Assembly: GCA_910577755.1 (NCBI GenBank)
Contig: CAJTNL010000009.1
Coordinates: 13,747 to 77,746, forward strand
Length of the DNA: 64,000 nucleotides
Direction of reading: 5' to 3'
From: an uncultured Eubacteriales bacterium
GTDB taxonomy: Bacteria; Bacillota; Clostridia; Oscillospirales; Acutalibacteraceae
The number at the start of each line of letters is the position of its first letter. Position 1 is the stretch's first letter. Positions 34,834 through 43,674 of this stretch are shown in pieces. The translations under genes were made by a program, and so were the position numbers. Below the pieces are notes generated by a model, which was not told the origin of the DNA, did not search any database, and saw only the letters and a program-made list of their open reading frames with translations.

Positions 34834-36232
34834 ATTTGTTTGCAGATACTTCTTTCTCCGCATATTTATATTTCTCAACAATCAAATTGGCGCAGCGATA
34901 AATATCACCGCCGCCTAACGTAATGATTAAATCTCCAGGTTTGGCTTGGTCAATCACATAATCACTAATCTCATCAAAAGATTTCATACAGATGCTATTT
35001 GGTATTTTAGCGCATAAATCCTCTGCAAAAATATTATAAGTGTTAATTTCTCTTACCGCTAGGATATCTGTTAGTATAACTTGATCAGGAATAGACAAGG
35101 CTTTTGCAAAGTCTTCTAATAGTAAAAAGGTTCTAGAATAGGTGTGAGGTTGGAAAATTGCCCACACTTTCCGAAATCCCATATTCATAGCGGCTGTTAA
35201 TGTTGCTCTTAACTCGGTAGGATGATGTGCAAAATCATCTGCGACTACAATTTGGTTAAAGATGCCTAAACGCTCAAATCTTCTGTGTACACCTGTAAAA
35301 CCATATAATCCTTTGGCAATATCAGCACCGGAAACACCAAAATAATCTGCAATTGCTGTTGCTGCCAATGCGTTCATAATATTATGTTTACCCGGTATGG
35401 ACAATCGAATCTTTGCAATAAGTTTATCATGTTTTAATACCATAAAATTTTCAAAAGAGTTTGCTTCGTCCTGAATATTTGCAGCAACATAATCGTTGTC
35501 AGGATTTATACCGAAAGTTAGTATTTCTACACCTTCAATGCCTGCAATTGCCTGTTTTACATTAGCGTCGTCACCGTTTACAACGAGTGTGCGGCTTGTT
35601 TTTTTAGAAAATTTATGAAACGACTGAATAATATTTTCCAGAGAACCAAAATACTCAAGATGGTCTGCATCAATATTAGTGATTACAGAAACGGCAGGGT
35701 TTAATTGTAAAAAAGTGTCAACGTACTCACATGCTTCGCATACCATAATGTTGGACTTACCTGCACGGCCGTTGCTGCCGATAATCGGTAGTTTTCCTCC
35801 GATAATGGCTGAAGGATCCTTGCCTGCACTTAATAAAAGATGGGTAATCATACCGGTTGTAGTTGTTTTTCCATGTGTACCTGCAACTGCAATGGCATCT
35901 TTGTAGTACTTGGTGATAGCACCGAGCATTATTGCACGCTCTAAAGTTGGTATACCGCTTTTTAAAGCGGCTGCCAATTCGGGATTATTTTTTTTCACAG
36001 CTGCTGTGTAGACAATCAAATCAGCACCTTTAATGTTTTCAGCTTTTTGTCCAATAGTAACAGGTATGTTATATGAGCGTATTTTTTGTATGGTTTCGGA
36101 TTCGTTGATATCTGAACCGGTAATATAATATCCTCTGTGATGTAAAATTTCTGCGATAGGACACATGCCGGATCCGCCTATGCCAATAAAATGGATATGT
36201 TTCACTGTATTTAAAAGATTTTGATATTCCAT
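34823..36232 (-). CDS. murC: UDP-N-acetylmuramate--L-alanine ligase
   Basis: MurC adds L-alanine to UDP-MurNAc with ATP, starting the peptidoglycan stem peptide. The 469-residue protein shows the UDP-binding HFIGIGGSGM, the P-loop AGTHGKTTTTGM (about 117), NIDADHLEYFG, and DDFAHHPTEL in the C-terminal domain. AAGGAG lies 9 bases before the ATG at 36232. The gene stands alone, divergent from dpaA. Its stop codon is inside the shared terminator with tsf. Confidence 0.97.
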   Translation of the reverse strand: MEYQNLLNTVKHIHFIGIGGSGMCPIAEILHHRGYYITGSDINESETIQKIRSYNIPVTIGQKAENIKGADLIVYTAAVKKNNPELAAALKSGIPTLERAIMLGAITKYYKDAIAVAGTHGKTTTTGMITHLLLSAGKDPSAIIGGKLPIIGSNGRAGKSNIMVCEACEYVDTFLQLNPAVSVITNIDADHLEYFGSLENIIQSFHKFSKKTSRTLVVNGDDANVKQAIAGIEGVEILTFGINPDNDYVAANIQDEANSFENFMVLKHDKLIAKIRLSIPGKHNIMNALAATAIADYFGVSGADIAKGLYGFTGVHRRFERLGIFNQIVVADDFAHHPTELRATLTAAMNMGFRKVWAIFQPHTYSRTFLLLEDFAKALSIPDQVILTDILAVREINTYNIFAEDLCAKIPNSICMKSFDEISDYVIDQAKPGDLIITLGGGDIYRCANLIVEKYKYAEKEVSANKYTV

Positions 36233-36437
36233 ACAACATGGCTCCTTATAAAGTTCATTTAAATTCTATGTTTAACTTTACCAAAAGATAAAATCTTTAT
36301 TCTCTATATTATATTGCTTTATTCTCACAATGGAAACTAATTTTTTATATCATATATCTTCAATTATTTTGTTATCACATTTGGTTTATTATGAAATTAT
36401 TATAACATATTTTGTGTGTCTGACCAACCCTTAACGC
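36233..36437. other. AT-rich divergent intergenic region murC/dpaA
   Basis: This gap holds the ribosome site and leader of murC and no gene. On the minus strand a TATAAT with a TTTCCA 17 bp upstream may promote murC, but the match is modest. The dpaA promoter begins at the right end. Confidence 0.4.
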
Positions 36438-36464
36438 ACAATATTATAATATTTCCATAGTATA
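36438..36464 (+). promoter_or_regulatory. Sigma-K promoter of dpaA-dpaB
   Basis: AC (36438-36439), a 16-bp spacer and CATAGTATA (36456-36464) match the sigma-K pattern (AC, 16-17 bp, CATAnnnTA). The homologous spoVF operon of B. subtilis is sigma-K dependent. Confidence 0.75.
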
Positions 36465-36495
36465 TATTAATCAGGTGTACTACGGGGGTTGTTTT

Positions 36496-37359
36496 ATGAT
36501 AGAGATGAATCGTTTTGGCGTTCTGGGCGGTGACAAAAGACAAATTTTTTTGGCGCAATCTATTGCTTCAGACGGCTACCAGGTTTATGCCTGCGGGTTT
36601 GATGAAGACGTGGAGATGAAACAAGTTGTTAAAGTGTCATTTCGTGAATTGAGCGATACATGCGGATTAATTATACTTCCGTTACCTGTTACACAAGACG
36701 GTAAGTATTTAAATATGCCTTTTAGTAAGCAAAAATTTTTATTAGATGATGAGTTTGCAGAAAAAATGCTCCATAAACAGGTGTTTGGAGGTGCATTGCA
36801 CCGTTTATACCCTACCAGTTCCATATGGAGTAAAATTGCAACATATGATTATTCACAACGGGAAGAGTTTGCGGTACAAAATGCAGTTCCTACTGCAGAG
36901 GGTGCAATTATGATTGCAATGGAGCTGAGTGCAGGAACAATTAACGGGGCTAACTGCTTGATTACCGGATATGGGCGCATTGGTAAAGTTTTAAGCCAAA
37001 TGTTGAGCGGATTAGGTGCAGTTGTAACTGTTAGCACAAGGAAACCTGAAGATATAGCATGGATTAAAGCAAATGGCTATAAGGCAGTACCTATATCAAA
37101 ATTGGCAGAGAATTCAGTAAAATATGATTTTGTATTTAATACAGTACCAACAATTATTTTTACTAGAAAAATTTTATCTAAACAAGCTAGAGATACTTTA
37201 TTTATAGAGTTAGCATCTACACCTGGTGGCTTTGATAAAGAGGCTGCTGTTAAATTAGGGTTAAAAATTATACCTGCACCATCTTTACCGGGTAAAGTAG
37301 CGCCAAAAACAGCCGGCAATATTATTAAAGACACGATTTACAATATTATGGAGGAGTGA
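36496..37359 (+). CDS. dpaA: Dipicolinate synthase subunit A
   Basis: DpaA (SpoVFA) with DpaB makes dipicolinic acid, the spore-core Ca-chelate, in the mother cell. The 287-residue protein has an N-terminal region with RFGVLGGDKRQ, then a Rossmann nucleotide-binding domain (CLITGYGRIGKVLSQML, about 155-171). ATG 36496 is placed 7 bases after GGGGGT; the GTG at 36475 upstream lacks a site. A sigma-K-like promoter ends about 30 bases upstream. dpaB follows after 5 bases. Confidence 0.95.
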   Translation: MIEMNRFGVLGGDKRQIFLAQSIASDGYQVYACGFDEDVEMKQVVKVSFRELSDTCGLIILPLPVTQDGKYLNMPFSKQKFLLDDEFAEKMLHKQVFGGALHRLYPTSSIWSKIATYDYSQREEFAVQNAVPTAEGAIMIAMELSAGTINGANCLITGYGRIGKVLSQMLSGLGAVVTVSTRKPEDIAWIKANGYKAVPISKLAENSVKYDFVFNTVPTIIFTRKILSKQARDTLFIELASTPGGFDKEAAVKLGLKIIPAPSLPGKVAPKTAGNIIKDTIYNIMEE

Positions 37360-37364
37360 GCAGT

Positions 37365-37937
37365 GTGAGTAATTTTACCTTTGGCTATGCAATGTGCGGT
37401 TCATTTTGCACGTTAAGGCAATCCATAGATCAGATGAAAAAAATAGTGGCTGATGGTTATCATGTTGTGCCGATTATGTCCCCAATGTCTTATACAACGG
37501 ATACTCGTTTTGGTAAAGCAAAAGATTTTATTGATGAAATTGAACAGATATGTGGCAGAAAAATTATACACACGATTGTGGGAGCAGAGCCAATTGGACC
37601 CAAAAAAATGGTAGATGTTATGATTGTTTGTCCATGTACAGGCAATACACTGGCCAAATTAGCTAATTCGATTACAGATACTGCGGTTACAATGGCTGTA
37701 AAGTCTCATCTAAGAAATGGTGGTCCGGTAGTATTGGCAATTGCAACTAACGACGCATTATCTGGATCTGCAAAAAATATAGGGCAAGTGGCAAATTATA
37801 AAAATATATATTTTGTACCGATGAAGCAAGACGATCCGGAAAAGAAACCCACTTCGATAATTGCTGATTTTAATTATGTACTTCCTGCGGCTCTTGAATC
37901 TTTAGAAGGTAAGCAGTTGCAGCCGATTTTTTTATAA
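37365..37937 (+). CDS. dpaB: Dipicolinate synthase subunit B
   Basis: DpaB (SpoVFB) is a flavoprotein-fold partner of DpaA. The 190-residue protein shows FGYAMCGSFCTL at the start, VPIMSPMSY, PCTGNTLAKLANSITDT and the closing PKKPTS-like segment (DPEKKPTSIIADF). GTG 37365 is preferred, 8 bases after GAGGAG. GTG 37356 overlaps the dpaA stop and lies inside the ribosome site. The two genes form a two-gene operon. Confidence 0.94.
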   Translation: MSNFTFGYAMCGSFCTLRQSIDQMKKIVADGYHVVPIMSPMSYTTDTRFGKAKDFIDEIEQICGRKIIHTIVGAEPIGPKKMVDVMIVCPCTGNTLAKLANSITDTAVTMAVKSHLRNGGPVVLAIATNDALSGSAKNIGQVANYKNIYFVPMKQDDPEKKPTSIIADFNYVLPAALESLEGKQLQPIFL

Positions 37938-38157
37938 AAATTGTAAAAGTCCATTTGATGCAGTATTGATACAATATTGTCAAAATAAGTAGCTGATCCA
38001 CTTTTTCATAACAACTATTTATGTCAATAGTTGTTATACATAAAAACAAGACAACCCATTTTATCAAAACTTAATTGTATATTTGAATGAATCGGACAAT
38101 GCAAGATATAAGAACAATAATAGCGAACAATAAAATAGGACAACCAGAAAAAGCTTC
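37938..38157. repeat. Intergenic region with a 12-bp inverted repeat
   Basis: ATAACAACTATT (38008-38019) and AATAGTTGTTAT (38026-38037) form a perfect 12-bp stem with a 6-nt loop but no T run on either strand. It may stabilise or loosely terminate the dpaAB transcript. Nothing else is recognisable. Confidence 0.5.
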
Positions 38158-38187
38158 TTGTAAGAATCCACCATTTTATGGTATGAT
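38158..38187 (+). promoter_or_regulatory. Sigma-A promoter with extended -10
   Basis: TTGTAA (38158-38163), an 18-bp spacer and TGG-TATGAT (TATGAT 38182-38187). It would drive the zinc-ribbon membrane protein at 38218. Confidence 0.6.
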
Positions 38188-38217
38188 AGTGAACAACAAG
38201 AATGGAAGTGACAATAT

Positions 38218-38676
38218 ATGAAATACTGTTCTAAATGCCATAAATTATTGCAGGACAATACAGTGTGCTCTAACTGTCAAGAACCGTTGACAGAACCAAA
38301 GTCAGAGGATTTGGTATTACTTATAGCTGCTATGTATGAAGAATCCGACGAAATTATAAACGCATTTGCTGCAAAAGGTATTTATTTGAATCGTCAGCCT
38401 GCAATTGAAAAAGGCGTTTTTGAGCTTTTTGTGCGATATGATGATTGGGAACAAGCAAAAGAGATACTAAAAATTATATTAAAGGATATAGAAAAACATA
38501 GACCTAGCGAATATGCTAATATGGAGTTATCCCTTAAAGAGCAGAAATTGGGTTTAAGCAATAAAAAGAAATGGCTGCTGCGTATAGCAGCCGCCATTAT
38601 GTTTGGATTATTGATATGGGGGGTAATAACCCTTACCGATTTTGGAATCAATTCTATAAAAGGATTGTTTTCATAA
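38218..38676 (+). CDS. Small zinc-ribbon membrane protein, unknown function
   Basis: The 152-residue protein begins with a zinc ribbon (CSKC and CSNC at about residues 4-20). A soluble alpha/beta segment follows (about 28-95) that resembles the signal-transducing DUF2007-like fold (LIAAMYEESDEIINAFAAKGIYL, then VFELFVRYDDWEQAKEIL). A single C-terminal membrane span ends it (about 120-140), with no signal peptide, suggesting tail anchoring with the ribbon in the cytoplasm. GGAAGTG precedes the ATG. It is a single-gene unit with its own promoter. Function is not known. Confidence 0.75.
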   Translation: MKYCSKCHKLLQDNTVCSNCQEPLTEPKSEDLVLLIAAMYEESDEIINAFAAKGIYLNRQPAIEKGVFELFVRYDDWEQAKEILKIILKDIEKHRPSEYANMELSLKEQKLGLSNKKKWLLRIAAAIMFGLLIWGVITLTDFGINSIKGLFS

Positions 38677-38976
38677 TTTTACAATAAAAAATACTATTAG
38701 TTCTATTTGAAATCGAATATATATATATGTGTGCACAGACTATAAATCAGAATAAGTGGATTGATGTTTTAACACTTATTCGCACCTAAATTATAGTACT
38801 ACATTATAGGCAATATAATTTACAATTACTTTAAAAAAAGAGGTTTAAGCCTCTTTTTTTACTTTTTACCGGACTTTTTACAGAAAATAAGGGTAAAATA
38901 TAATTGATATTATAATTTAGTAATATTGTAAAAATATAATTAATTGTAAATTCCTTGTATATTAAAATGCTAAAAA
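38677..38976 (+). other. Intergenic region with three successive hairpins
   Basis: No gene is seen here. Three stem-loops follow each other: 38750-38758 with 38773-38781 (9 bp), 38787-38795 with 38814-38822 (9 bp), and the terminator at 38833-38860. It may be a long 3' untranslated region of the zinc-ribbon gene or a small RNA; the rest is AT-rich spacer. Confidence 0.4.
38833..38862 (+). terminator. Rho-independent terminator
   Basis: AAAAAAAGAGG (38833-38843) and its reverse complement (38850-38860) enclose 6 nt, with the T run inside and after the right arm. Confidence 0.85.
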
Positions 38977-39005
38977 TTGATTTGTAATTTATTTTATGTT
39001 ATAAT
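38977..39005 (+). promoter_or_regulatory. Sigma-A promoter of the M16 peptidase operon
   Basis: TTGATT (38977-38982), 17 bp, TATAAT (39000-39005) with TG one base upstream. Confidence 0.7.
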
Positions 39006-39053
39006 TACAATAATTTTATTTACTGAAAATACGGAGACGGGAGTTGAATATAA

Positions 39054-40331
39054 ATGACTGAAATTGGTCAGCGCATAGTATGCAGCGGTGTTGATTTTCA
39101 AAGTATACAGGATATAAGATTTAAAACGATGAGAATCTCTGTAAATTTTATGTTGCCAATCAATCGGAATGATGTATCGGCATATGCTGTTTTACCGGCT
39201 ATGCTTTGCCGTGCAAGTAAGCAATATCCAGATTATACAAAGCTTAGCCAGAGGCTTTCAGAGCTATATGGCGCAAGTCTAAAAGCGGATGTACAAAAAT
39301 TAGGCGATACTCTCCTTTTAAGTATTTGGACTGTGGGGTTAGCGGACAAGTTTACTCTATATGGCGAGTCTGTTTCTAAAGAATTAGCAGAACTGTTGTG
39401 TAATATTATATTTGAACCGCCTTTTGAAAATGGTACGTTTCGTCAGAATGATTTTAGACAGGAGATTCGTCAAACTGTTGAGATGATAGACTCAGAGTTT
39501 AATGATAAACGCATTTATGCTAAGCATCGCTGTGAGGAAATTATGTGCTGTAATGAACCTTACGGTATTCCTCGTTTCGGCTCAAAAGATTCGGTGCGAA
39601 AGCTGCAGCCGGATGACTTAAAAGAAGCATGGCAGCGTCTAATTACCCATGCACGTATTCGTATTATGACGCTGGGCAACTGTAATCCCGATTTGGTTTT
39701 CCATGATTTTCAACAAGCATTTGTAAAGGTAGGCCGCAGCCAAACAGTAACTTGTGCAACCAATGTTATAACTGAAGTTGCGGAGATAAAAGAGGTTAGT
39801 GAACCTTTGGAAGTGGCACAATCTAAATTGGTTATGGGCTTTAGAACCCAAATTGCCGCACCCCAAAAAGAAATGTCTGCAGTTAGGCTTATGACTGCCA
39901 TGTTTGGTGGTACACCTCATTCTAAGCTCTTTTTAAATGTACGCGAAAAATTGAGTTTATGCTATTACTGTACTGCTCGGTATAATCGTCATAAGGGTAT
40001 TTTATTGGTAGAAAGCGGAGTTGAAACAAAAAATATTGAAGCGGCAAAAAAAGAAATTTTGCACCAATTGGATGAAATGCGGCAAGGGAATTTTACTGAT
40101 GAAGAGATAACATCAGCTAAATTAAGTCTTTGTAATAATTTCCGTACTGCCAGCGATTATCTGGGCGCTACCGAAAGTTGGTATTTGACACAAATTTTTA
40201 TGCCTGATACTCAGACACCGGAGCAAGCAGCCGAAGAAATTAATCAAGTAACGCGTGAAGAGATTATTTATGCTGCAAATCAAGTTACTTTAGATACGGT
40301 TTATCGTTTAGTCGGAACAGAGGAGGAATAA
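39054..40331 (+). CDS. M16-family peptidase-like protein, probably non-catalytic (YfmF-like)
   Basis: The 425-residue protein has the two-domain M16 (pitrilysin) layout with LSQRLSELYGASLKADVQK in the first half and MTAMFGGTPHSKLFLNVREKLSLCYYC in the second. It lacks the HxxEH zinc motif at the expected place. It is therefore probably the non-catalytic half of a heterodimer with the next gene, 4 bases downstream, which has the motif. Homologous pairs (YfmF-YfmH) occur across Firmicutes. No signal peptide is present. GGGAG precedes the ATG. Confidence 0.88.
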   Translation: MTEIGQRIVCSGVDFQSIQDIRFKTMRISVNFMLPINRNDVSAYAVLPAMLCRASKQYPDYTKLSQRLSELYGASLKADVQKLGDTLLLSIWTVGLADKFTLYGESVSKELAELLCNIIFEPPFENGTFRQNDFRQEIRQTVEMIDSEFNDKRIYAKHRCEEIMCCNEPYGIPRFGSKDSVRKLQPDDLKEAWQRLITHARIRIMTLGNCNPDLVFHDFQQAFVKVGRSQTVTCATNVITEVAEIKEVSEPLEVAQSKLVMGFRTQIAAPQKEMSAVRLMTAMFGGTPHSKLFLNVREKLSLCYYCTARYNRHKGILLVESGVETKNIEAAKKEILHQLDEMRQGNFTDEEITSAKLSLCNNFRTASDYLGATESWYLTQIFMPDTQTPEQAAEEINQVTREEIIYAANQVTLDTVYRLVGTEEE

Positions 40332-40335
40332 CTAA

Positions 40336-41634
40336 ATGTCTTTGCATGCGATTACAGGAAAACGTGTAGGTGACACTTACTATGAAGTGAATCATTCATC
40401 CGGTTTAAAAATATATATTTATCCAAAAGAGAACAGTCATTCTACTTATGCAATCTTTGGTACCAGATATGGCTCTATTGATAATCAATTTCGCCGTTCG
40501 GATGAGCCAAATGTCCAAACTGTACCAGAGGGTATCGCTCATTTTTTAGAGCACAAGCTGTTTGAAAGCGAAGACGGCGATGCTTTTGCACGTTATGCTA
40601 AAACAGGTGCATCGGCAAATGCGTATACTTCTTTTGACATGACCTGCTATTTGTTTTCCTGTGCCGAACATGTTAAGGAGTCTTTGGAAATATTGCTGGA
40701 TTTTGTGCAGTCACCTTATTTTACAGAACAAACTGTGCAAAAAGAGCAGGGTATTATTGGTCAAGAAATCCGTATGTATGATGATGACCCGCAATGGCGT
40801 GTTATGTTTAATCTGTTGGGGGCGCTTTATCACACGCATCCTGTGAAAGTTGATATTGCAGGTACAGTTGAAAGTATTTCTCATATTACACCGGAATTGC
40901 TATATCGGTGCTATCATACTTTTTATGATCTGCATAATATGGCGCTTTGTATAGCGGGAAATATAGAACCGGAAGCTGTTTTAAAATTGGTTGATCAATA
41001 TTGTAAACCGGCAGAACCTTTTACAGTTGAGCGTGTGTTTGCAGAGGAACCGAGAGCTATTGTTAAAAAGAAAGTAACGCAGGCATTATCAGTTATGACG
41101 CCTTTATTCCAGTTTGGATTTAAAGAAGAAGCGGGTAATGACAGAAGAAGCGTAAAAGAATTGGTATGTGCGGAATTATTATTGGAAATTGTAGCTTCTG
41201 AAGCATCGCCGTTATTTCGTGAGTTGCAAGAGGCGGAGTTAATTAATGAATCTTCCTTTCAATATGAGTTTTTTGAGGGTCCAGGTTATGCAAGTATAAT
41301 TTTTGCAGGGGAATCAAAGAATCCTGATGCGGTAGCAGACCGCATTATAAAAGAGGTAAATCGTTTACGAAAAGAAGGTATTCCCAAAGAGGATTTTGAG
41401 CGTGCGCAAAAAGCGGTTTACGGTCGTAATGTGGCCGCTCTCAATAGTACGGAAACCATTGCAAATTGCCTGATTTCTATGTTTTTTTCAAATCGTGAAT
41501 TATTTTCCTATATTGATGCATTGGCAGAAGTTACTTTAGAGGAAATAACAGCATGTTTGAAAACACATATGCTGGAAGAATACGCAGCCCTTTCTGTTAT
41601 TGAGCCGATTGCTCCTATGGAGGATGCAAAATAA
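40336..41634 (+). CDS. M16-family zinc metallopeptidase (YfmH-like)
   Basis: The 432-residue protein carries the inverted zinc motif H69-F-L-E72-H73 with a further glutamate in EQGIIGQEIRMYDDDP. It also has the C-terminal substrate-binding domain with SPLFRELQEAELINES. M16 peptidases degrade or process small peptides in a closed chamber. The preceding gene encodes the motif-less partner. Stop and lgt start overlap by one base (TAATG). The two-gene arrangement is well conserved; the cellular substrate is unknown. Confidence 0.92.
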   Translation: MSLHAITGKRVGDTYYEVNHSSGLKIYIYPKENSHSTYAIFGTRYGSIDNQFRRSDEPNVQTVPEGIAHFLEHKLFESEDGDAFARYAKTGASANAYTSFDMTCYLFSCAEHVKESLEILLDFVQSPYFTEQTVQKEQGIIGQEIRMYDDDPQWRVMFNLLGALYHTHPVKVDIAGTVESISHITPELLYRCYHTFYDLHNMALCIAGNIEPEAVLKLVDQYCKPAEPFTVERVFAEEPRAIVKKKVTQALSVMTPLFQFGFKEEAGNDRRSVKELVCAELLLEIVASEASPLFRELQEAELINESSFQYEFFEGPGYASIIFAGESKNPDAVADRIIKEVNRLRKEGIPKEDFERAQKAVYGRNVAALNSTETIANCLISMFFSNRELFSYIDALAEVTLEEITACLKTHMLEEYAALSVIEPIAPMEDAK

Positions 41635-42785
41635 TGAATCATGTTGAATTTCCTGGTTTGGGCTGGAGTTTTGATATAAAGACTACTGTATTTTCCATTG
41701 GATCTTTTCAGGTCAAGTGGTATGGATTATTGATAGCAGTTGGTTTCTTATTGGCAGTTGTTTACGCTATGCTTATGTGTAAAAAAATGAATATTAATCG
41801 CAGTCGTTTACTGGATACGGTTATTGTAGGCTTAATTGCTGGTATTATAGGCGCGCGTCTTTATTATGTAATTTTTTATCCTGGAGATAAATTTTTAAAA
41901 GATCCCATTAGTATTTTTTATATTCATGAGGGCGGAATTGGTATTTATGGCGGCATTATAGGCGCATTGCTAATTGGTGCTATCTTTGCCAAATTTCGAA
42001 AATTAAATGTATATGCCACTCTTGATATTGCTGTTTTGGGTTTTTTAATTGGTCAGGCTATTGGGCGCTGGGGAAATTTTGTTAATCAAGAAGCTTTTGG
42101 CGGACCGACTTCTATGCCATGGGGAATGATCAGTGAAAATACACTGGCTATATCGCCGGATCCTGTACATCCATGCTTTTTTTATGAATCTTTGTGGTGT
42201 GTTCTGGGATTTATTTTACTCCATATTTTTACAACAAAATTTCGCCGTTATGACGGACAAACTTTTTTGCTGTATATCATATGGTATGGTACAGGACGCT
42301 TTTTTATTGAAGCAACCAGAACAGATAGTTTATACGTACCGTTTTTACCAATTAAAATTTCTCAGCTAGTTGCAGTAGTATCTGTATTGGTAGGTATTGC
42401 ATTGTTAATTGTGTTTCGTAATCGTAAATTTTTGATTGGCTGTGGTTCAAAAACAATAATGGCGCTTAATACGGAGCAGATTGCAAATATGGAAGGCGTA
42501 GCGCTGTATGAAGTATCCGAGAGAAAAGAGAAAAAATTTAAACATATCAAAAATTCAGAGAGATACGAAACACAAAAAGAGGAAAAATCGGATTTGTTAG
42601 AGCAGAAAACGGATGATAACAGCGGTTTAGCAGATAATTCCTGCCATGTGGTTTTTTCTGAATCTCTTAACAAAAATATAGCACAGGCAGAGCATGATGA
42701 TATTAGAAACATGACAAATAAAAACAAGGTAGAAGAACATCTGGTAAACAGTGATAATGATGATAAGAATAAAGGAGACCATTAA
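41634..42785 (+). CDS. lgt: Prolipoprotein diacylglyceryl transferase with long C-terminal tail
   Basis: Lgt transfers diacylglycerol from phosphatidylglycerol to the cysteine of prolipoproteins. Residues 1-263 make the seven-helix membrane enzyme, with the Lgt signature GQAIGRWGNFVNQEAFG (about 140-156), YGTGRFFIEATRTD and a final span. Unusually, about 115 further hydrophilic residues follow (about 268-383), rich in Glu, Lys, Asn and Asp; most Lgt proteins end near residue 260-300. The tail has no recognisable domain. folD starts 2 bases after the stop, and its ribosome site lies inside lgt. Confidence 0.93.
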   Translation: MNHVEFPGLGWSFDIKTTVFSIGSFQVKWYGLLIAVGFLLAVVYAMLMCKKMNINRSRLLDTVIVGLIAGIIGARLYYVIFYPGDKFLKDPISIFYIHEGGIGIYGGIIGALLIGAIFAKFRKLNVYATLDIAVLGFLIGQAIGRWGNFVNQEAFGGPTSMPWGMISENTLAISPDPVHPCFFYESLWCVLGFILLHIFTTKFRRYDGQTFLLYIIWYGTGRFFIEATRTDSLYVPFLPIKISQLVAVVSVLVGIALLIVFRNRKFLIGCGSKTIMALNTEQIANMEGVALYEVSERKEKKFKHIKNSERYETQKEEKSDLLEQKTDDNSGLADNSCHVVFSESLNKNIAQAEHDDIRNMTNKNKVEEHLVNSDNDDKNKGDH

Positions 42786-42786
42786 A

Positions 42787-43644
42787 ATGGCAGCAATTAT
42801 AAACGGCAAAGATGTGGCGGCAAAAATCAGAGAAGAAGTTGCTGCTGATGTTAAAAAACTGGAACAACAGGGAATTACACCCGGATTGGCAGTTGTGATT
42901 GTAGGAGATGATCCAGCTTCTAAAACTTATGTAAAAAATAAAAAGCTTGCATGTGAAGCGGTAGGTATTTATTCAGAAGAATATGCATTGCCGGCAAATG
43001 CAACACAAGAAGAGTTACTTACTTTAGTGCATCAATTAAATAAAAAACAAGATATTGATGGAATTTTGGTACAGTCTCCTCTGCCAGATGGATTTAATGA
43101 GCAGCTGGTCATTGAAAATATTAATCCACAAAAAGATGTAGATGCATTTCATCCTGTCAATGTTGGGCGTATTATGATCGGCGATTATAGTTTTTTGCCT
43201 TGCACACCGGCAGGAGTTATTGAGTTGATTCATGCAGCGGGTGTAGAGATTCAAGGTAAACGCTGTGTTGTAATTGGACGCAGCAATATTGTGGGTAAAC
43301 CTATGGCGATGCTTTTGCTGCATGAGCATGGTACGGTTACAGTTTGTCACAGTCGGACGGAACATCTTGCTCAAATTTGCAGTCAGGCCGATATTTTGGT
43401 TGCAGCGGTGGGAAAAGCTAAATTTGTAAAAGAAGACATGGTGAAAGAAGGTGCTGTAGTTATTGACGTTGGTATGAACCGTGATGAGAATGGTAAGCTG
43501 TGCGGCGATGTTGATTTTAATTCTGTTGAAAAAAAAGTATCTTTTATAACACCGGTACCGGGTGGTGTTGGTCCTATGACGATTGCAATGTTGCTGAAAA
43601 ATACAGTAACAGCAGCAAAGCACCAGGCCGGAATTGTTGACTAG
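42787..43644 (+). CDS. folD: Methylenetetrahydrofolate dehydrogenase/cyclohydrolase
   Basis: FolD interconverts methylene-, methenyl- and 10-formyl-tetrahydrofolate, feeding formyl groups to purine synthesis. The 285-residue protein shows the catalytic YVKNKKLACE (Lys-containing), VQSPLPDGF, CTPAGVIELI, the NADP-binding GRSNIVGKPMA and PVPGGVGPMTIAML. ATG 42787 is preceded by AAAGGAGACC, which spans the lgt stop; the in-frame ATG at 42751 is inside lgt and lacks a site. Confidence 0.97.
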   Translation: MAAIINGKDVAAKIREEVAADVKKLEQQGITPGLAVVIVGDDPASKTYVKNKKLACEAVGIYSEEYALPANATQEELLTLVHQLNKKQDIDGILVQSPLPDGFNEQLVIENINPQKDVDAFHPVNVGRIMIGDYSFLPCTPAGVIELIHAAGVEIQGKRCVVIGRSNIVGKPMAMLLLHEHGTVTVCHSRTEHLAQICSQADILVAAVGKAKFVKEDMVKEGAVVIDVGMNRDENGKLCGDVDFNSVEKKVSFITPVPGGVGPMTIAMLLKNTVTAAKHQAGIVD

Positions 43645-43674
43645 TATTAGCAATAACTGAATGAGGTATGGAAA

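Noticed and set aside
38980..39010. AT-rich near-palindromes before the M16 peptidase gene as regulatory sites
   Set aside because: They are expected by chance in such AT-rich sequence; only the promoter match was kept.
39054..41634. M16 peptidase pair as a peptide-maturation (RiPP or bacteriocin) system
   Set aside because: No precursor peptide, transporter or modification enzyme is adjacent; the pair is a conserved housekeeping arrangement with lgt and folD downstream.
43036..43653. 205-codon minus-strand open frame across folD
   Set aside because: It is antisense to a clear folD, shows no domain, and is rich in residues produced by reading conserved codons backwards.
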